DNA of 64,000 nucleotides from Rhodopseudomonas palustris JSC-3b (GTDB taxonomy: Bacteria; Pseudomonadota; Alphaproteobacteria; Rhizobiales; Xanthobacteraceae): assembly GCA_000504425.1 (NCBI GenBank), contig KI632513.1:1419491-1483490 (forward strand), written 5' to 3'. The notes below the pieces were generated by a model. It saw only the letters and a list, made by a program, of their open reading frames with translations, was not told the origin of the DNA and did not search any database. The position numbers and the translations under genes were made by a program. Position 1 is the stretch's first letter; the number at the start of each line of letters is the position of its first letter. Below, in pieces: positions 47,314 to 57,329 of the stretch.

Positions 47314-47948
47314 TGCACCCACTCCGCCGAGTCCTGTTCGCGGAGCCCCTGCCCCGACGTCACCTTGCGCACCGCGATCGCCGTCTCCGGGCTGCGGGCG
47401 TTCTGCGCGGCGATGTTCTGCCGCTTCACGCTGGAACGATGCCGCATGGTCAGCACGATCGCGCCGATCATCGACACCAGCAGCACCACACCGGCGATCT
47501 GGAAGTAATGGATGTAGGTCGTGTACAGCACGAGGCCGAGCGCCTCGGTGTTGCCGACATCGGTCGGGATCGGCGCCGTGACGTTCTTGGCAACCGACGG
47601 CCGCACCACCCAGCCGCCCGCCAAAAGCAGCAGCTCGGCGAGAAACACCACGCCGACCGTGAGGCCGAACGGCAGATAGCGCAAAAAGCCCTGGCGCAGC
47701 TGTTTGAAATCGATGTCCAGCATCATGATGACGAACAGGAACAGCACCGCGACCGCGCCGACATAGACGATCACCAGGATCAGCGCGAGGAACTCCGCCC
47801 CCATCAGCATGAACAAGCCGGCGGAATTGACGAACACCAGGATCAGGAACAGCACCGCATGCACCGGGTTGCGGGCCACGATCACCATCACCGCGGAGGC
47901 GATGCACACCCCGGCATAGAGATAGAAGAACAGGTCAGGAAGCGTCAT
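47310..47948 (-). CDS. nuoJ: NADH-quinone oxidoreductase subunit J
   Basis: A 212-residue membrane subunit with five helices and the conserved core [20 protein letters not shown] and [16 protein letters not shown], which contributes to the proton path near the quinone site. The charged C-terminal tail (residues about 175-212) is longer than the core needs. It starts 9 bp past the nuoI stop. Confidence 0.95.
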   Translation of the reverse strand: MTLPDLFFYLYAGVCIASAVMVIVARNPVHAVLFLILVFVNSAGLFMLMGAEFLALILVIVYVGAVAVLFLFVIMMLDIDFKQLRQGFLRYLPFGLTVGVVFLAELLLLAGGWVVRPSVAKNVTAPIPTDVGNTEALGLVLYTTYIHYFQIAGVVLLVSMIGAIVLTMRHRSSVKRQNIAAQNARSPETAIAVRKVTSGQGLREQDSAEWVQ

Positions 47949-47957
47949 GCCTTCATC

Positions 47958-48446
47958 TCATCGGTAAGGCGCGTCGAGTCGAATATGCTTGGCGATTTCC
48001 CGCTCCCAGCGATCGCCATTGGCGAGCAGCTTCGCCTTGTCATAATACAACTCCTCGCGGGTCTCGGTGGCGAACTCGAAGTTCGGCCCCTCGACGATGG
48101 CGTCGACCGGGCAAGCCTCCTGGCACAGCCCGCAATAGATGCATTTCACCATATCGATGTCGTAGCGCACCGTGCGGCGCGTGCCGTCATTGCGGCGCGG
48201 ACCGGCCTCGATGGTGATGGCCTGTGCCGGGCACACCGCTTCGCACAGCTTGCAGGCGATGCAGCGTTCCTCACCATTCGGATACCGGCGCAGCGCATGC
48301 TCGCCGCGGAAGCGCGGCGAGATCGGCCCCTTCTCGAACGGGTAATTCAGCGTCGGCTTCGGCTTGAAGAAATAGCGCATCGCCAGGAAGAACGCCGAAA
48401 CGAACTCCGTCAGCAGCAGCGAGCGAGCGGCAGTGTTCAGACTCAT
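47958..48446 (-). CDS. nuoI: NADH-quinone oxidoreductase subunit I
   Basis: A 162-residue peripheral-arm subunit carrying clusters N6a and N6b. The two 4Fe-4S motifs are [12 protein letters not shown] and [15 protein letters not shown]. The start at 48446 ([10 protein letters not shown]) has GAGG six bases upstream, inside the region just after the nuoH stop. An upstream in-frame start at 48467 is less likely. Confidence 0.96.
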   Translation of the reverse strand: MSLNTAARSLLLTEFVSAFFLAMRYFFKPKPTLNYPFEKGPISPRFRGEHALRRYPNGEERCIACKLCEAVCPAQAITIEAGPRRNDGTRRTVRYDIDMVKCIYCGLCQEACPVDAIVEGPNFEFATETREELYYDKAKLLANGDRWEREIAKHIRLDAPYR

Positions 48447-48453
48447 GACCACC

Positions 48454-49479
48454 TCATTTCGGCGCAAGCCCCGCGAACTGCAGCACCGCGGCGACGATCA
48501 CGACCATCGCCAGCGACAGCGGCAAAAACACCTTCCAGCCCAGACGCATCAGCTGGTCGTAGCGGTAGCGGGGCACTATCGCCTTCGCCATCGCGAACAG
48601 GAAGAACATGAAGAACGCTTTGAGCAGGAACCAGATCACCCCGGGCACCAGGGTGAACGGCGCGTAAGGCAGCGGCGGCAGCCAGCCGCCCAAAAACATG
48701 ATTGCGCCGAGCGCGCACATCGTGGTGATGGCGACGTATTCGCCGAGCATGAACAGCAGATACGGGGTCGACGAATATTCGACCATGAAGCCGGCGACCA
48801 ATTCGGACTCCGCTTCGACCAGATCGAATGGCGGCCGGTTGGTCTCGGCCAGCGCCGAGACGTAGAAGATCACGAACACCGGGAACAGCGGCAACCAATA
48901 CCAGCCGAGCATGCCGTATTTGGTGTTCTGCGCTTCCACGATCGCGGTCAGATTGAGCGAGCCGACGCACAAAAGCACGCACACGATCACAAAGCCGATC
49001 GAGACCTCGTAGGACACCATCTGCGCGGCCGAGCGCAGCGCGGCCAAGAACGGGTATTTCGAGTTCGAGGCCCAGCCGGCCATGATGATGCCGTACACCG
49101 ACAGCGACGACACCGCCAGAATGTACAGCACGCCGACATTGATGTCGGCGATCACCCAACCGGCATTGACCGGGATCACCGCCCAGGCCGCGAGCGCCAG
49201 AATACAGGTGATCAGCGGCGCCAGCAGGAACACGCCCTTGTTGGCGCCCGATGGGATCATCGGCTCCTTGAACACGAATTTTAAAAGGTCCGCGAAGGAT
49301 TGCAGCAATCCCCACGGCCCGACCACGTTCGGACCACGCCGGATCTGCACCGCCGCCCAGATCTTGCGGTCGGCGAGCAGAATGTAGGCGATCACGATGA
49401 GCAGCACCGCGATCAGCAGAAAACTCTGGCCGACCACGATCAGGAACGGCAGCAGATAGTTGGTCCAGAAATCAGCCAT
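48454..49479 (-). CDS. nuoH: NADH-quinone oxidoreductase subunit H
   Basis: A 341-residue membrane subunit forming the quinone cavity at the junction with the peripheral arm. It has eight or so helices. Typical stretches are [20 protein letters not shown] and [20 protein letters not shown], whose acidic residues line the proton entry path. It lies 10 bp past nuoG. Confidence 0.96.
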   Translation of the reverse strand: MADFWTNYLLPFLIVVGQSFLLIAVLLIVIAYILLADRKIWAAVQIRRGPNVVGPWGLLQSFADLLKFVFKEPMIPSGANKGVFLLAPLITCILALAAWAVIPVNAGWVIADINVGVLYILAVSSLSVYGIIMAGWASNSKYPFLAALRSAAQMVSYEVSIGFVIVCVLLCVGSLNLTAIVEAQNTKYGMLGWYWLPLFPVFVIFYVSALAETNRPPFDLVEAESELVAGFMVEYSSTPYLLFMLGEYVAITTMCALGAIMFLGGWLPPLPYAPFTLVPGVIWFLLKAFFMFFLFAMAKAIVPRYRYDQLMRLGWKVFLPLSLAMVVIVAAVLQFAGLAPK

Positions 49480-49489
49480 CAGCCTGCGC

Positions 49490-51565
49490 TCACTCCGCTG
49501 CCGCCGGCATCCGACCGGCGGCGAGGCGCGAACATTCCGCCATCACCGCCGATGCCCGGGCGATCGGGTTGGTCATGTAAAAATCCTGGATCGGACACAC
49601 GAACGGCGCCTTGGCCGGCTCGCCGCCGCGCGCCGCCAGCGCCGCGATCGCGGCGCCATCGGCCGGCGTGATCTGGTCGATGCGCATCAGATGCGGCTGA
49701 ACGGCGAACAGCGCTTTGCGCAGCGCCGCCAGCGAGTCATAGCCGAGCGTATGGCCAAGCGCCTGCGACAGAGCGCGCAGGATCGCCCAGTCCTCGCGGG
49801 AGTCGCCGGGCGGGAACGCGGCGCGCGCCGCCATCTGCACCCGGCCCTCGGTATTGACGTAAATGCCGGACTTTTCGGTATAGGCGGCGCCGGGCAGGAT
49901 CACGTCGGCGCGATGGGCGCCGCGGTCGCCATGAGTGCCGAGATAGACCACGAACACCCCGTCCGGCACCCGCACTTCGTCAGCGCCGAGCAGGAACAGC
50001 ACGTCGAGCCCACCGGGCGCGATCATCTGCACGGCATTGAGCCCGCCCTCGCCCGGCACGAAGCCGATCTCGAGCGCGCCGACCGTGGAGGCCGCGCTAT
50101 GCAGCACCGCAAAGCCGTTCCAGCCGTCCTTGATGGCCCCGACCTGATCGGCGAGCTTGGCCGCCAGCGCCAGCACCGCGGCGCCATCGGGCCGTGTGGT
50201 CGCGCCAGCGCCGACCAGCACCACCGGGTTCTTGGCGCCCTTCAGCACCTCGGCAAACGGATGCGCACCGGCGGCAAGCGCTTGCAGCGTTTCCGGACCG
50301 GCGCCGAGATGCTCGTAGCGATAGGTCAGCTCGGTCTGCTCTCCGATCAGCGCGATCTTGAGCTGACCAGTGCGCCAGCGCTTGCGAATCCGGGCATTGA
50401 GCACCGCGGCCTCGCGGCGCGGATTGCTGCCGACGATCAACAGCGCGTCGGCCTGCTCGATGCCGGCGATGGTCGGGTTGAACAGATAGCCGGCGCGGCC
50501 GGCCTGCGGCACAAAGGCGTCGCTGAGCTGGGTCGCGACATTCGCCGAGCCGAGCCGCGACAGCAGGTCCTTGGCCGCGAACATCTCTTCGACCGCGGCG
50601 AGATCGCCGGCAATCGCACCGATGCGCTTGCCCTTGCTGGTGCCGATCTTGGCGGCGATCGCGTCAAACGCCTCCTGCCAGCTCGCCGGGCGCAGCTTGC
50701 CGCCGTCACGCACATAGGGTCGGTCGAGCCGCTGGGTGCGCAGCCCATCGACCACATGGCGGCTCTTGTCGGAAATCCATTCCTCGTTCACCGCGTCGTT
50801 GACGCGCGGCAGAATACGCATCACCTCGCGGCCGCGGGTATCGACCCGGATCGCGCAGCCGAGCGCGTCCATCACGTCCACGGACTGAGTTTTGGTCAGC
50901 TCCCAGGGACGCGCCGAAAAGGCGTAAGGTTTTGAGGTCAGCGCGCCGACCGGGCAGATGTCAGCGAGATTGCCCTGCAGCTCCGAGGTGAGCGCGCTTT
51001 CCAGATAGGTGGTGATCTCCATGTTCTCGCCGCGGCCGATCGCGCCGATTTCCGGCACGCCGCAGATCTCGGACGCAAAGCGCACGCAGCGGGTGCACTG
51101 GATGCAGCGCGTCATCGAGGTCTTGATCAGGACGCCGAGATATTTGTCTTCGACCGCACGCTTGTTTTCGGCGAACCGGCTGGTGTCGACACCATAGCCC
51201 ATCGCCTGGTCCTGCAGATCGCATTCGCCGCCCTGGTCGCAGATCGGACAGTCGAGCGGATGGTTGATGAGCAGAAACTCCATCACCCCTTCGCGCGCCT
51301 TCTTCACCATCGGCGACTTGGTGGAGATTTCCGGCGGCTCGCCCTTCGGACCCGGACGGCAATCGCGCACGCCCCAGGCGCAGCTCGCCACCGGCTTCGG
51401 CGTGCCCTTCACTTCGACCAGACACATCCGGCAATTGCCGGCGATCGACAGCCGCTCATGGTAACAGAACCGCGGAATCTCGGCGCCGGCGGCTTCGCAA
51501 GCCTGCATCAGCGTGTAGTCCGGCGGGACCTCGATTTCCTTGCCGTCGACGATCAGCTTGATCAT
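49490..51565 (-). CDS. nuoG: NADH-quinone oxidoreductase subunit G
   Basis: A 691-residue iron-sulfur subunit. The N-terminal 2Fe-2S ligands are in [18 protein letters not shown], the His/Cys N5 site in [16 protein letters not shown], and the 4Fe-4S site in [16 protein letters not shown]. The rest is a degenerate molybdopterin-oxidoreductase fold without cofactor. It accepts electrons from NuoF and passes them to NuoI. A 113-bp gap separates it from nuoF. Confidence 0.96.
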   Translation of the reverse strand: MIKLIVDGKEIEVPPDYTLMQACEAAGAEIPRFCYHERLSIAGNCRMCLVEVKGTPKPVASCAWGVRDCRPGPKGEPPEISTKSPMVKKAREGVMEFLLINHPLDCPICDQGGECDLQDQAMGYGVDTSRFAENKRAVEDKYLGVLIKTSMTRCIQCTRCVRFASEICGVPEIGAIGRGENMEITTYLESALTSELQGNLADICPVGALTSKPYAFSARPWELTKTQSVDVMDALGCAIRVDTRGREVMRILPRVNDAVNEEWISDKSRHVVDGLRTQRLDRPYVRDGGKLRPASWQEAFDAIAAKIGTSKGKRIGAIAGDLAAVEEMFAAKDLLSRLGSANVATQLSDAFVPQAGRAGYLFNPTIAGIEQADALLIVGSNPRREAAVLNARIRKRWRTGQLKIALIGEQTELTYRYEHLGAGPETLQALAAGAHPFAEVLKGAKNPVVLVGAGATTRPDGAAVLALAAKLADQVGAIKDGWNGFAVLHSAASTVGALEIGFVPGEGGLNAVQMIAPGGLDVLFLLGADEVRVPDGVFVVYLGTHGDRGAHRADVILPGAAYTEKSGIYVNTEGRVQMAARAAFPPGDSREDWAILRALSQALGHTLGYDSLAALRKALFAVQPHLMRIDQITPADGAAIAALAARGGEPAKAPFVCPIQDFYMTNPIARASAVMAECSRLAAGRMPAAAE

Positions 51566-51678
51566 TTCGTTTCGGTCGCTTTCATAATCAGCGCAATGAA
51601 CTCAGCCGGCCGCTCCCGGCGCCGCGCCAAGCGCGCCGCGCGACGAGAGTGCTGCTGTTTGTGTCAGTTGCCATCGCC

Positions 51679-53004
51679 CTACTCCGCCGCCGCCATCTCG
51701 ACCGGATCGAGCACGCCCTGATCGTCGAGCCGCGCCTTGCGCGAAAAGTCGTCGATCCGGCGTTCGATTTCCGGCCGGAAGGCGCGGATCAGTCCCTGGA
51801 TCGGCCATGCCGCCGCGTCGCCGAGCGCGCAGATGGTGTGGCCTTCGACCTGCTTGGTGACTTCGAGCAGCATGTCGATCTCGCGGCGATGGGCGCGGCC
51901 TTCGACCATGCGCGACAGCACCCGCCACATCCAGCCGGTGCCCTCGCGGCACGGCGTACACTGGCCGCAGCTCTCATGCTTGAAGAAGTAGGAGATGCGC
52001 GCGATCGCGGCGATCACGTCGGTGGACTTGTCCATCACGATCACGCCGGCGGTGCCGAACGACGATTTCACCGCGCGGGTGCCGTCGAAATCCATGATCA
52101 GGTTTTCGCAGTCCGCCGCCGGGATCAGCGGACAGGACGCGCCGCCCGGAATGATGGCGAGCAGATTGTCCCAGCCGCCGCGGATGCCGCCGCCGTGCTT
52201 CTCCACCAGTTCGCGGAACGGAATGCTCATCGCCTCTTCGACCACGCAGGGCGTGTTGACGTGGCCGGAGATGCCGAACAGCTTGGTGCCGACATTGTTG
52301 GGCCGGCCGATCGAGGCGAACCAGGCGGCGCCGCGGCGCAGAATCGCCGGCGCGACCGCGATCGATTCCACATTGTTGACAGTGGTCGGGCAGCCGAACA
52401 GGCCGACATTGGCCGGGAATGGCGGTTTGAGCCGCGGCTGGCCCTTTTTGCCCTCCAGGCTTTCCAACAGCGCGGTTTCTTCGCCGCAGATATAGGCGCC
52501 GGCGCCGTGCGTGACGTACAGATCGAACGGCCAACCGTGAATGTTGTCCTTACCGATCAGCTTGGCCTCATAGGCCTGATCGATCGCCGCCTGCAGATGC
52601 TCGCGCTCGCGAATAAATTCGCCGCGCACATAGATATAGGCGGTGTGCGCGCCCATCGCGAAACTGGCGAGCAGACAGCCTTCGATCAGCGTATGCGGAT
52701 CATGGCGCATGATCTCGCGGTCTTTGCAGGTGCCCGGCTCGGACTCGTCGGCATTGACCACCAGATAGCTCGGCCGGCCATCGGTGCTTTCCTTGGGCAT
52801 GAACGACCATTTCATGCCAGTCGGGAAGCCAGCGCCGCCGCGGCCGCGCAGACCGGACGCCTTCATCTCATTGATGATCCAGTCGCGGCCCTTGTCGATG
52901 ATCGCTTTGGTGCCGTCCCAACCGCCACGACGCCGCGCCCCGACAAGCCCCCAATCATGCAGGCCGTAGAGATTGCGGAAGATGCGGTCCTTGTCGTCGA
53001 GCAT
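51679..53004 (-). CDS. nuoF: NADH-quinone oxidoreductase subunit F
   Basis: A 441-residue flavoprotein that oxidises [24 protein letters not shown] binds FMN and [21 protein letters not shown] follows. The N3 4Fe-4S ligands are in [15 protein letters not shown], with a fourth Cys in [13 protein letters not shown]. It works with NuoE as the electron input module. The 54-residue membrane-protein gene lies just upstream. Confidence 0.96.
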   Translation of the reverse strand: MLDDKDRIFRNLYGLHDWGLVGARRRGGWDGTKAIIDKGRDWIINEMKASGLRGRGGAGFPTGMKWSFMPKESTDGRPSYLVVNADESEPGTCKDREIMRHDPHTLIEGCLLASFAMGAHTAYIYVRGEFIREREHLQAAIDQAYEAKLIGKDNIHGWPFDLYVTHGAGAYICGEETALLESLEGKKGQPRLKPPFPANVGLFGCPTTVNNVESIAVAPAILRRGAAWFASIGRPNNVGTKLFGISGHVNTPCVVEEAMSIPFRELVEKHGGGIRGGWDNLLAIIPGGASCPLIPAADCENLIMDFDGTRAVKSSFGTAGVIVMDKSTDVIAAIARISYFFKHESCGQCTPCREGTGWMWRVLSRMVEGRAHRREIDMLLEVTKQVEGHTICALGDAAAWPIQGLIRAFRPEIERRIDDFSRKARLDDQGVLDPVEMAAAE

Positions 53005-53022
53005 GGCTGGCGCCTCTCCCGA

Positions 53023-53187
53023 TCAGCGCTTGGTTTGCATGTAAGCGAGACCCGCGGCGCATCCGCCGAAGGTCAGCGCCCATACCAGGCTGGATTCCAG
53101 CGTCGCGCTCAGCGCGTAGTGCTGCAACAAGAAGATGAAGGTACCGGCCGCAACGGCGTGCAGCAGAATGTAACGCAGGTTGTTCAT
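53023..53187 (-). CDS. Small membrane protein inside the nuo operon
   Basis: A 54-residue protein (MNNLRYILLHAVAAG to AAGLAYMQTKR) between nuoE and nuoF, 18 bp before nuoF and on the same strand, with a GTGGGG stretch before the ATG. It has two hydrophobic helices (LRYILLHAVAAGTFIFLL and SSLVWALTFGGCAAGLAYM). It has no counterpart among the 14 core complex I subunits. A role in complex I assembly or as an accessory protein is a guess from position only. Confidence 0.7.
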   Translation of the reverse strand: MNNLRYILLHAVAAGTFIFLLQHYALSATLESSLVWALTFGGCAAGLAYMQTKR

Positions 53188-53230
53188 GGCCCCACCACAC
53201 TCTTTGGCGCGGGACACCGCGGCGTGCCCA

Positions 53231-53983
53231 TCATCCCCTGTCCTTCCTGGTCGCATCGTCCATCGGCGGCTTCGGCGATGGGCGTTCCTGCACATTGGCA
53301 GCTTCACCCGCCATCTTCGGTTCGGCGTCGGTCAGCACCGGCTCCTGCACCGCGCCGTGCCCGGCGTCGAGCACATCGATGTCCTTCAAAACCCGCGGCC
53401 CACCTTCGGGCGCAGCAAACTGCCGCCCCCCCTGCGGGCCCGGATGCGGCGGCTGGCCGCTCTCAAAACCATCCAGCACTTTGCCGAAATTGTCGGGAGT
53501 GAGGTCCTCATACGTATCCTTGCCGATCATCACCATCGGCGCGTTGACGCAGGCCCCGAGGCACTCGACCTCTTCCCAACTGAAATTACCGTCGGCCGAC
53601 AGATGCCCGGGCTCGTGGTGAATGCGGTGCTGGCAGACCTTGATGATGTCCTCGGCGCCGCGCAGCCGGCAGGGCGTGGTGCCACACACCTGCACATGGG
53701 CTTTGCGGCCAACCGGGCTGAGCTGGAACATCGTGTAGAAGGTCGCGATCTCCAAAACTCGGATATGCGGCATCTGCAATAGATCGGCGACCGCCCGGAT
53801 CGCCGCTTCCGACACCCAGCCGCCGAGCTGTTCCTGCGCGCGCCACAGGATCGCGATCACCGCGGAAGCCTGCCGGCCTTCCGGATATTTCGCGATCTGC
53901 TGCTTGGCCCAGGCGAGGTTTTCGTCCGTGAACGCAAAACTCGCCGGCTGCAGTTCTTTGGGTGCCAAACGTCGGACAGCCAT
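53231..53983 (-). CDS. nuoE: NADH-quinone oxidoreductase subunit E
   Basis: A 250-residue thioredoxin-fold subunit binding the N1a 2Fe-2S cluster through CGTTPCRLRGAED and VECLGACVNAPM. The N-terminal helical part includes ILWRAQEQLGGWVSE. The last 70 or so residues (after GFESGQPPHPGP) are a Pro/charged tail absent from E. coli NuoE but usual in alphaproteobacteria. It lies 88 bp past nuoD. Confidence 0.95.
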   Translation of the reverse strand: MAVRRLAPKELQPASFAFTDENLAWAKQQIAKYPEGRQASAVIAILWRAQEQLGGWVSEAAIRAVADLLQMPHIRVLEIATFYTMFQLSPVGRKAHVQVCGTTPCRLRGAEDIIKVCQHRIHHEPGHLSADGNFSWEEVECLGACVNAPMVMIGKDTYEDLTPDNFGKVLDGFESGQPPHPGPQGGRQFAAPEGGPRVLKDIDVLDAGHGAVQEPVLTDAEPKMAGEAANVQERPSPKPPMDDATRKDRG

Positions 53984-54071
53984 CGTGGTTCAATCTCTCA
54001 TTGCACGCGCCGCCCGGCCGCGGCGTTCAGCCGGCGCGAGGCGCGATCGAATTGGTTAAGCGGGCGGGCGA

Positions 54072-55262
54072 TCACCGATCGACCTCCCCGAACACGATGT
54101 CCAGCGATCCGAGAATGGCCGAGACGTCGGCGAGCAGATGGCCGCGGCACATGAAGTCCATCGCCTGCAGATGGGCAAAGCCCGGCGCGCGGATCTTGCA
54201 GCGATAGGGTTTGTTGGTGCCGTCCGAGACCAGATAGACGCCGAACTCGCCCTTGGGCGCTTCGACTGCGGCATAGACCTGGCCGGCCGGCACGCGGAAA
54301 CCTTCGGTGTAGAGCTTGAAGTGATGGATCAGCGCTTCCATCGAGCGCTTCATCTCGCCACGCCGCGGCGGGAAAATCTTGTGATCCTCGATCGCCACCG
54401 GGCCCTGCCCGTCCGGCGCGCGCAGCTTGGCGATGCACTGCTTCATGATGCGCACCGACTGCCGCATTTCCTCCATACGAATCAAGTAGCGGTCGTAGCA
54501 GTCGCCGTTCTTGCCGATCGGAATATCAAAGCTCATTTCGGCGTAGCATTCGTAGGGCTGAGCCTTGCGCAAATCCCAAGCGGCGCCCGAGCCGCGCACC
54601 ATGACCCCGGAGAAACCCCATTCCCAGGCTTGCGCCAGCGTGACGACGCCGATGTCGACATTGCGCTGCTTGAAAATGCGGTTGTTGGTCAGCAGCCGGT
54701 CGAGATCGTCGATCACCTGCGGAAATGCCTCGCACCACGCCGCGATGTCATCGATTAGCTGCGGCGGCAGGTCTTGATGCACACCACCGATCCGGAAATA
54801 CGCGGCATGCATCCGGCTGCCGGAGGCACGCTCGTAAAACACCATCAGCTTTTCGCGTTCTTCAAAGCCCCACAGCGGCGGGGTGAGCGCGCCAACGTCC
54901 ATCGCCTGGGTGGTGACGTTGAGCAGATGCGACAGGATACGGCCGATCTCGGAATACAGCACCCGGATCAGCTGGGCGCGGCGCGGCACGGTGATGCCGA
55001 GCAGCCGCTCGGCCGCCATACAGAACGCGTGCTCCTGATTCATCGGCGCGACATAGTCGAGCCGGTCGAAATACGGAATCGCCTGCAGATAGGTCTTGTG
55101 CTCGATCAGCTTCTCGGTGCCGCGATGCAAGAGCCCGATATGCGGATCGACCCGCTCGACCACCTCGCCGTCCAGCTCCAGCACCAGGCGCAACACGCCA
55201 TGCGCCGCCGGATGCTGCGGCCCGAAATTGATGGTGAAATTGCGCAGCGCGCCTTCAGGCAT
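54072..55262 (-). CDS. nuoD: NADH-quinone oxidoreductase subunit D
   Basis: A 396-residue subunit of the quinone-binding site, related to [NiFe]-hydrogenase large subunits. Typical stretches are [20 protein letters not shown] (quinone-site His) and [17 protein letters not shown]. The start at 55262 ([10 protein letters not shown]) has only a weak site (GGAA); the frame stays open upstream through the 7-bp repeat array (55299-55327) to another ATG at 55343, but that part has no NuoD similarity. An inserted cassette separates it from nuoC. Confidence 0.95.
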   Translation of the reverse strand: MPEGALRNFTINFGPQHPAAHGVLRLVLELDGEVVERVDPHIGLLHRGTEKLIEHKTYLQAIPYFDRLDYVAPMNQEHAFCMAAERLLGITVPRRAQLIRVLYSEIGRILSHLLNVTTQAMDVGALTPPLWGFEEREKLMVFYERASGSRMHAAYFRIGGVHQDLPPQLIDDIAAWCEAFPQVIDDLDRLLTNNRIFKQRNVDIGVVTLAQAWEWGFSGVMVRGSGAAWDLRKAQPYECYAEMSFDIPIGKNGDCYDRYLIRMEEMRQSVRIMKQCIAKLRAPDGQGPVAIEDHKIFPPRRGEMKRSMEALIHHFKLYTEGFRVPAGQVYAAVEAPKGEFGVYLVSDGTNKPYRCKIRAPGFAHLQAMDFMCRGHLLADVSAILGSLDIVFGEVDR

Positions 55263-55298
55263 GATCGAATTCCACAACAGGTGCGAGAGCGCCACAGA

Positions 55299-55327
55299 GC
55301 GAGTAGCGAATAGCGAATAGCGAATAG
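55299..55327. repeat. Left array of 7-bp repeats flanking the S23/IVP cassette
   Basis: Four tandem 7-bp units, GCGAGTA followed by three GCGAATA, and a closing G. The right end of the cassette (55739-55768) carries the same unit in inverted orientation. The array lies 36 bp upstream of the nuoD start. Confidence 0.85.
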
Positions 55328-55339
55328 TCGAAACCGTAT

Positions 55340-55714
55340 TCAATCATCGGTCTGCCTGCGCTGGATCGATCGGATCAGTGACCTCAACATCCGCCCGAGT
55401 TCGTCGCACTGCCTCAACAACGGCTCAACTTCGACGGCCGGAACACATCCGACCCGCGACGAGAGCATCAGATGCGTTTCCAACTCTTTCAGCGAACCCT
55501 GAGCGATCCGAAGAAATTGAATGAACGATCCGCTGTGTTCGCGGCCATGCCCTTCGGCGATATTGGCCGCAATCGATACGGCCGCACGACGAATCTGGCT
55601 GGTCATGCCGTAGACCTCGTCTTTGGGGAAACTCGCCGTCAAACGGTAGACCCGTTCCGCCAGCATCATAGCTTCCTGCCAAACCTTGAGATCCCGGTAT
55701 GAACTGATCTCTAT
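55340..55714 (-). CDS. Four-helix-bundle protein, S23/IVP family, with ATA in place of a start codon
   Basis: A 124-residue frame if begun at ATA (55712-55714). The hallmark is [20 protein letters not shown]; the N-terminal [12 protein letters not shown] is also typical. Family members are small bundles first known from insertions in 23S rRNA genes; related proteins serve as the accessory Avd of diversity-generating retroelements. No reverse transcriptase is near. AGGAGG lies six bases before the ATA, where ATG is expected, and the upstream stop TAG leaves no canonical start before ATG 55669. Translation may begin at ATA, or at 55669 giving a 109-residue form, or the gene may be impaired. It sits between nuoC and nuoD, same strand. 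Confidence 0.85.
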   Translation of the reverse strand: MEISSYRDLKVWQEAMMLAERVYRLTASFPKDEVYGMTSQIRRAAVSIAANIAEGHGREHSGSFIQFLRIAQGSLKELETHLMLSSRVGCVPAVEVEPLLRQCDELGRMLRSLIRSIQRRQTDD

Positions 55715-55738
55715 CGCAGCCCTCCTGTTTCGTTTGAA

Positions 55739-55768
55739 CTATTCGCTATTCGCCAACTCGCTATTCGC
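55739..55768. repeat. Right array of inverted 7-bp repeats, overlapping the nuoC end
   Basis: The minus strand reads GCGAATA GCGAGTT G GCGAATA GCGAATA G, the same unit as in the left array but inverted relative to it on the DNA. The nuoC stop codon (TAG, 55761-55763) is part of a repeat unit. Confidence 0.82.
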
Positions 55769-56366
55769 TTCTCTTCTCGTCCCCCGGCAGCGGATAGTCC
55801 GCGCCCTCCCACGGCGAGAGAAAATCGAACTTGCGGAATTCCTGATTGAGCCGCACCGGCTCGTAAACGACACGCTTCTGGTCGTCGTCGTAGCGCACCT
55901 CGACGAAGCCCGAGAGCGGAAAGTCCTTGCGCAGCGGGTGACCGTCGAACCCGTAATCGGTCAGGATGCGCCGCATGTCCGGATGGCCGGTGAAAATCAC
56001 GCCATAAAGGTCATAGACCTCGCGCTCGAACCAATCGACGCCGGGGAACAGCTCGATCAGCGACGGCACCAGGCTGTTCTCATTGACCTCGGCGCGCAGC
56101 CTGACCCGGCTGTTCAGGGTCGGCGACAGCAGATGGTAGACGAGATCGAAACGGTTAGCCCGGCCGGGATAATCGACCGCGGTGACATCGATCGGGCTGA
56201 TGAAGCGGCAGCGCGGGTCATTGCGCAGGAAGCGCGCCACCTCGACTACCTTCTCGGCATAGATCGTCACCGTCAGCTCGCCGAACGCCAATGCGTGGCT
56301 GATCGCGCAACCCGGCAACGCGGCGACGATCATCTGCCCCAAGGCGTCGAGCTTGTTGTCATCCAT
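55761..56366 (-). CDS. nuoC: NADH-quinone oxidoreductase subunit C
   Basis: A 201-residue subunit linking NuoD and NuoB. The family signature is [22 protein letters not shown], then [15 protein letters not shown]. The start at 56366 ([10 protein letters not shown]) follows AGGGCG/CAGG; a TTG at 56387 is in frame but overlaps nuoB. The last codons (AGA AGC GAA TAG) lie in the 7-bp repeat array of the inserted cassette, so the natural C-terminus may have been replaced. Core residues are intact. Confidence 0.95.
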   Translation of the reverse strand: MDDNKLDALGQMIVAALPGCAISHALAFGELTVTIYAEKVVEVARFLRNDPRCRFISPIDVTAVDYPGRANRFDLVYHLLSPTLNSRVRLRAEVNENSLVPSLIELFPGVDWFEREVYDLYGVIFTGHPDMRRILTDYGFDGHPLRKDFPLSGFVEVRYDDDQKRVVYEPVRLNQEFRKFDFLSPWEGADYPLPGDEKRSE

Positions 56367-56376
56367 AGCCTGCGCC

Positions 56377-56973
56377 CTAGCGTTCAATGGTTCCAGTGCG
56401 ACGGATCTTCTTCTGCAGCAGCATCACGCCGTACAGCAGCGCTTCCGCAGTCGGCGGACAACCCGGCACATAGATGTCGATCGGCACGATCCGGTCGCAG
56501 CCGCGAACCACGGCATACGAATAATGATAATAGCCGCCGCCATTGGCACATGATCCCATCGAGATCACGTAACGCGGCTCGGGCATCTGGTCGTAGACCT
56601 TGCGCAGCGCAGGCGCCATTTTGTTGGTGAGCGTGCCGGCTACGATCATGACATCGGACTGACGCGGCGAGGCGCGCGGCGCGAAGCCAAAGCGCTCGGC
56701 GTCATAGCGCGGCATCGACATCTGCATCATCTCGACCGCGCAGCAGGCGAGACCGAACGTCATCCACATCAGCGAGCCGGTGCGCGCCCAGGTGATCAGG
56801 TCATCGGCGGCGGCGACGAAGAAACCCTTGTCGGACAGCTCGTTATTGACCTCGACGAAGAAGCGGTCGTCGGCGCCGACCGGCCGGCCGGTGCGCGGGT
56901 CGAGCACCCCGGTCGGAGACGGCGCAATCAGCGGCTGCGACGCCAGCTTGGCGGAACCTGGATTCAATCCCAT
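56377..56973 (-). CDS. nuoB: NADH-quinone oxidoreductase subunit B
   Basis: A 198-residue subunit holding the N2 4Fe-4S cluster, the last electron carrier before quinone. The ligands are the adjacent cysteines of [26 protein letters not shown] and [13 protein letters not shown]. The start at 56973 ([10 protein letters not shown]) lies within the end of nuoA (10-base overlap). Confidence 0.96.
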   Translation of the reverse strand: MGLNPGSAKLASQPLIAPSPTGVLDPRTGRPVGADDRFFVEVNNELSDKGFFVAAADDLITWARTGSLMWMTFGLACCAVEMMQMSMPRYDAERFGFAPRASPRQSDVMIVAGTLTNKMAPALRKVYDQMPEPRYVISMGSCANGGGYYHYSYAVVRGCDRIVPIDIYVPGCPPTAEALLYGVMLLQKKIRRTGTIER

Positions 56974-57329
56974 TCCAGCGCGCCCTTCTTCCATTCGTAA
57001 GCAAACCCCACGGTCAGCACACCGAGGAACACCATCATCGACCAGAAGCCGGTGGCCCCGAGCTTGCCAAACGCGACCGCCCACGGGAACAGGAACGCAA
57101 CCTCGAGATCAAAAATGATGAACAGGATCGCCACCAGATAGAAGCGAACGTCGAACTTCATCCGGGCATCGCTGAAAGCGCTGAATCCGCATTCATAAGC
57201 AGACAGCTTTTCGGGGTCTGGCTGCTGGTAGGCGACGATGAAGGGGGCGACCAGAAGCGCCAGGCTCAACCCCGCCGCGACCATGATGAAGATCACGATC
57301 GGAAGATAATTCGGCAAGATGCCGCTCAT
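56964..57329 (-). CDS. nuoA: NADH-quinone oxidoreductase subunit A
   Basis: A 121-residue membrane subunit with three helices, first gene of the nuo operon. The conserved [19 protein letters not shown] is followed by [27 protein letters not shown] lies upstream of the ATG. The operon promoter should be in the 57330-57500 region, though no clear -35/-10 pair stands out. Confidence 0.96.
   Translation of the reverse strand: MSGILPNYLPIVIFIMVAAGLSLALLVAPFIVAYQQPDPEKLSAYECGFSAFSDARMKFDVRFYLVAILFIIFDLEVAFLFPWAVAFGKLGATGFWSMMVFLGVLTVGFAYEWKKGALEWD

Noticed and set aside
53959-54207. A short plus-strand frame over the nuoE-nuoD gap
   Set aside because: It mostly runs antisense to nuoD and nuoE, and the gap itself (88 bp) is too short for a separate gene with its own signals.
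55299-55768. The 7-bp repeats as a CRISPR array
   Set aside because: Units are 7 bp, directly adjacent and without spacers; no cas genes are present.
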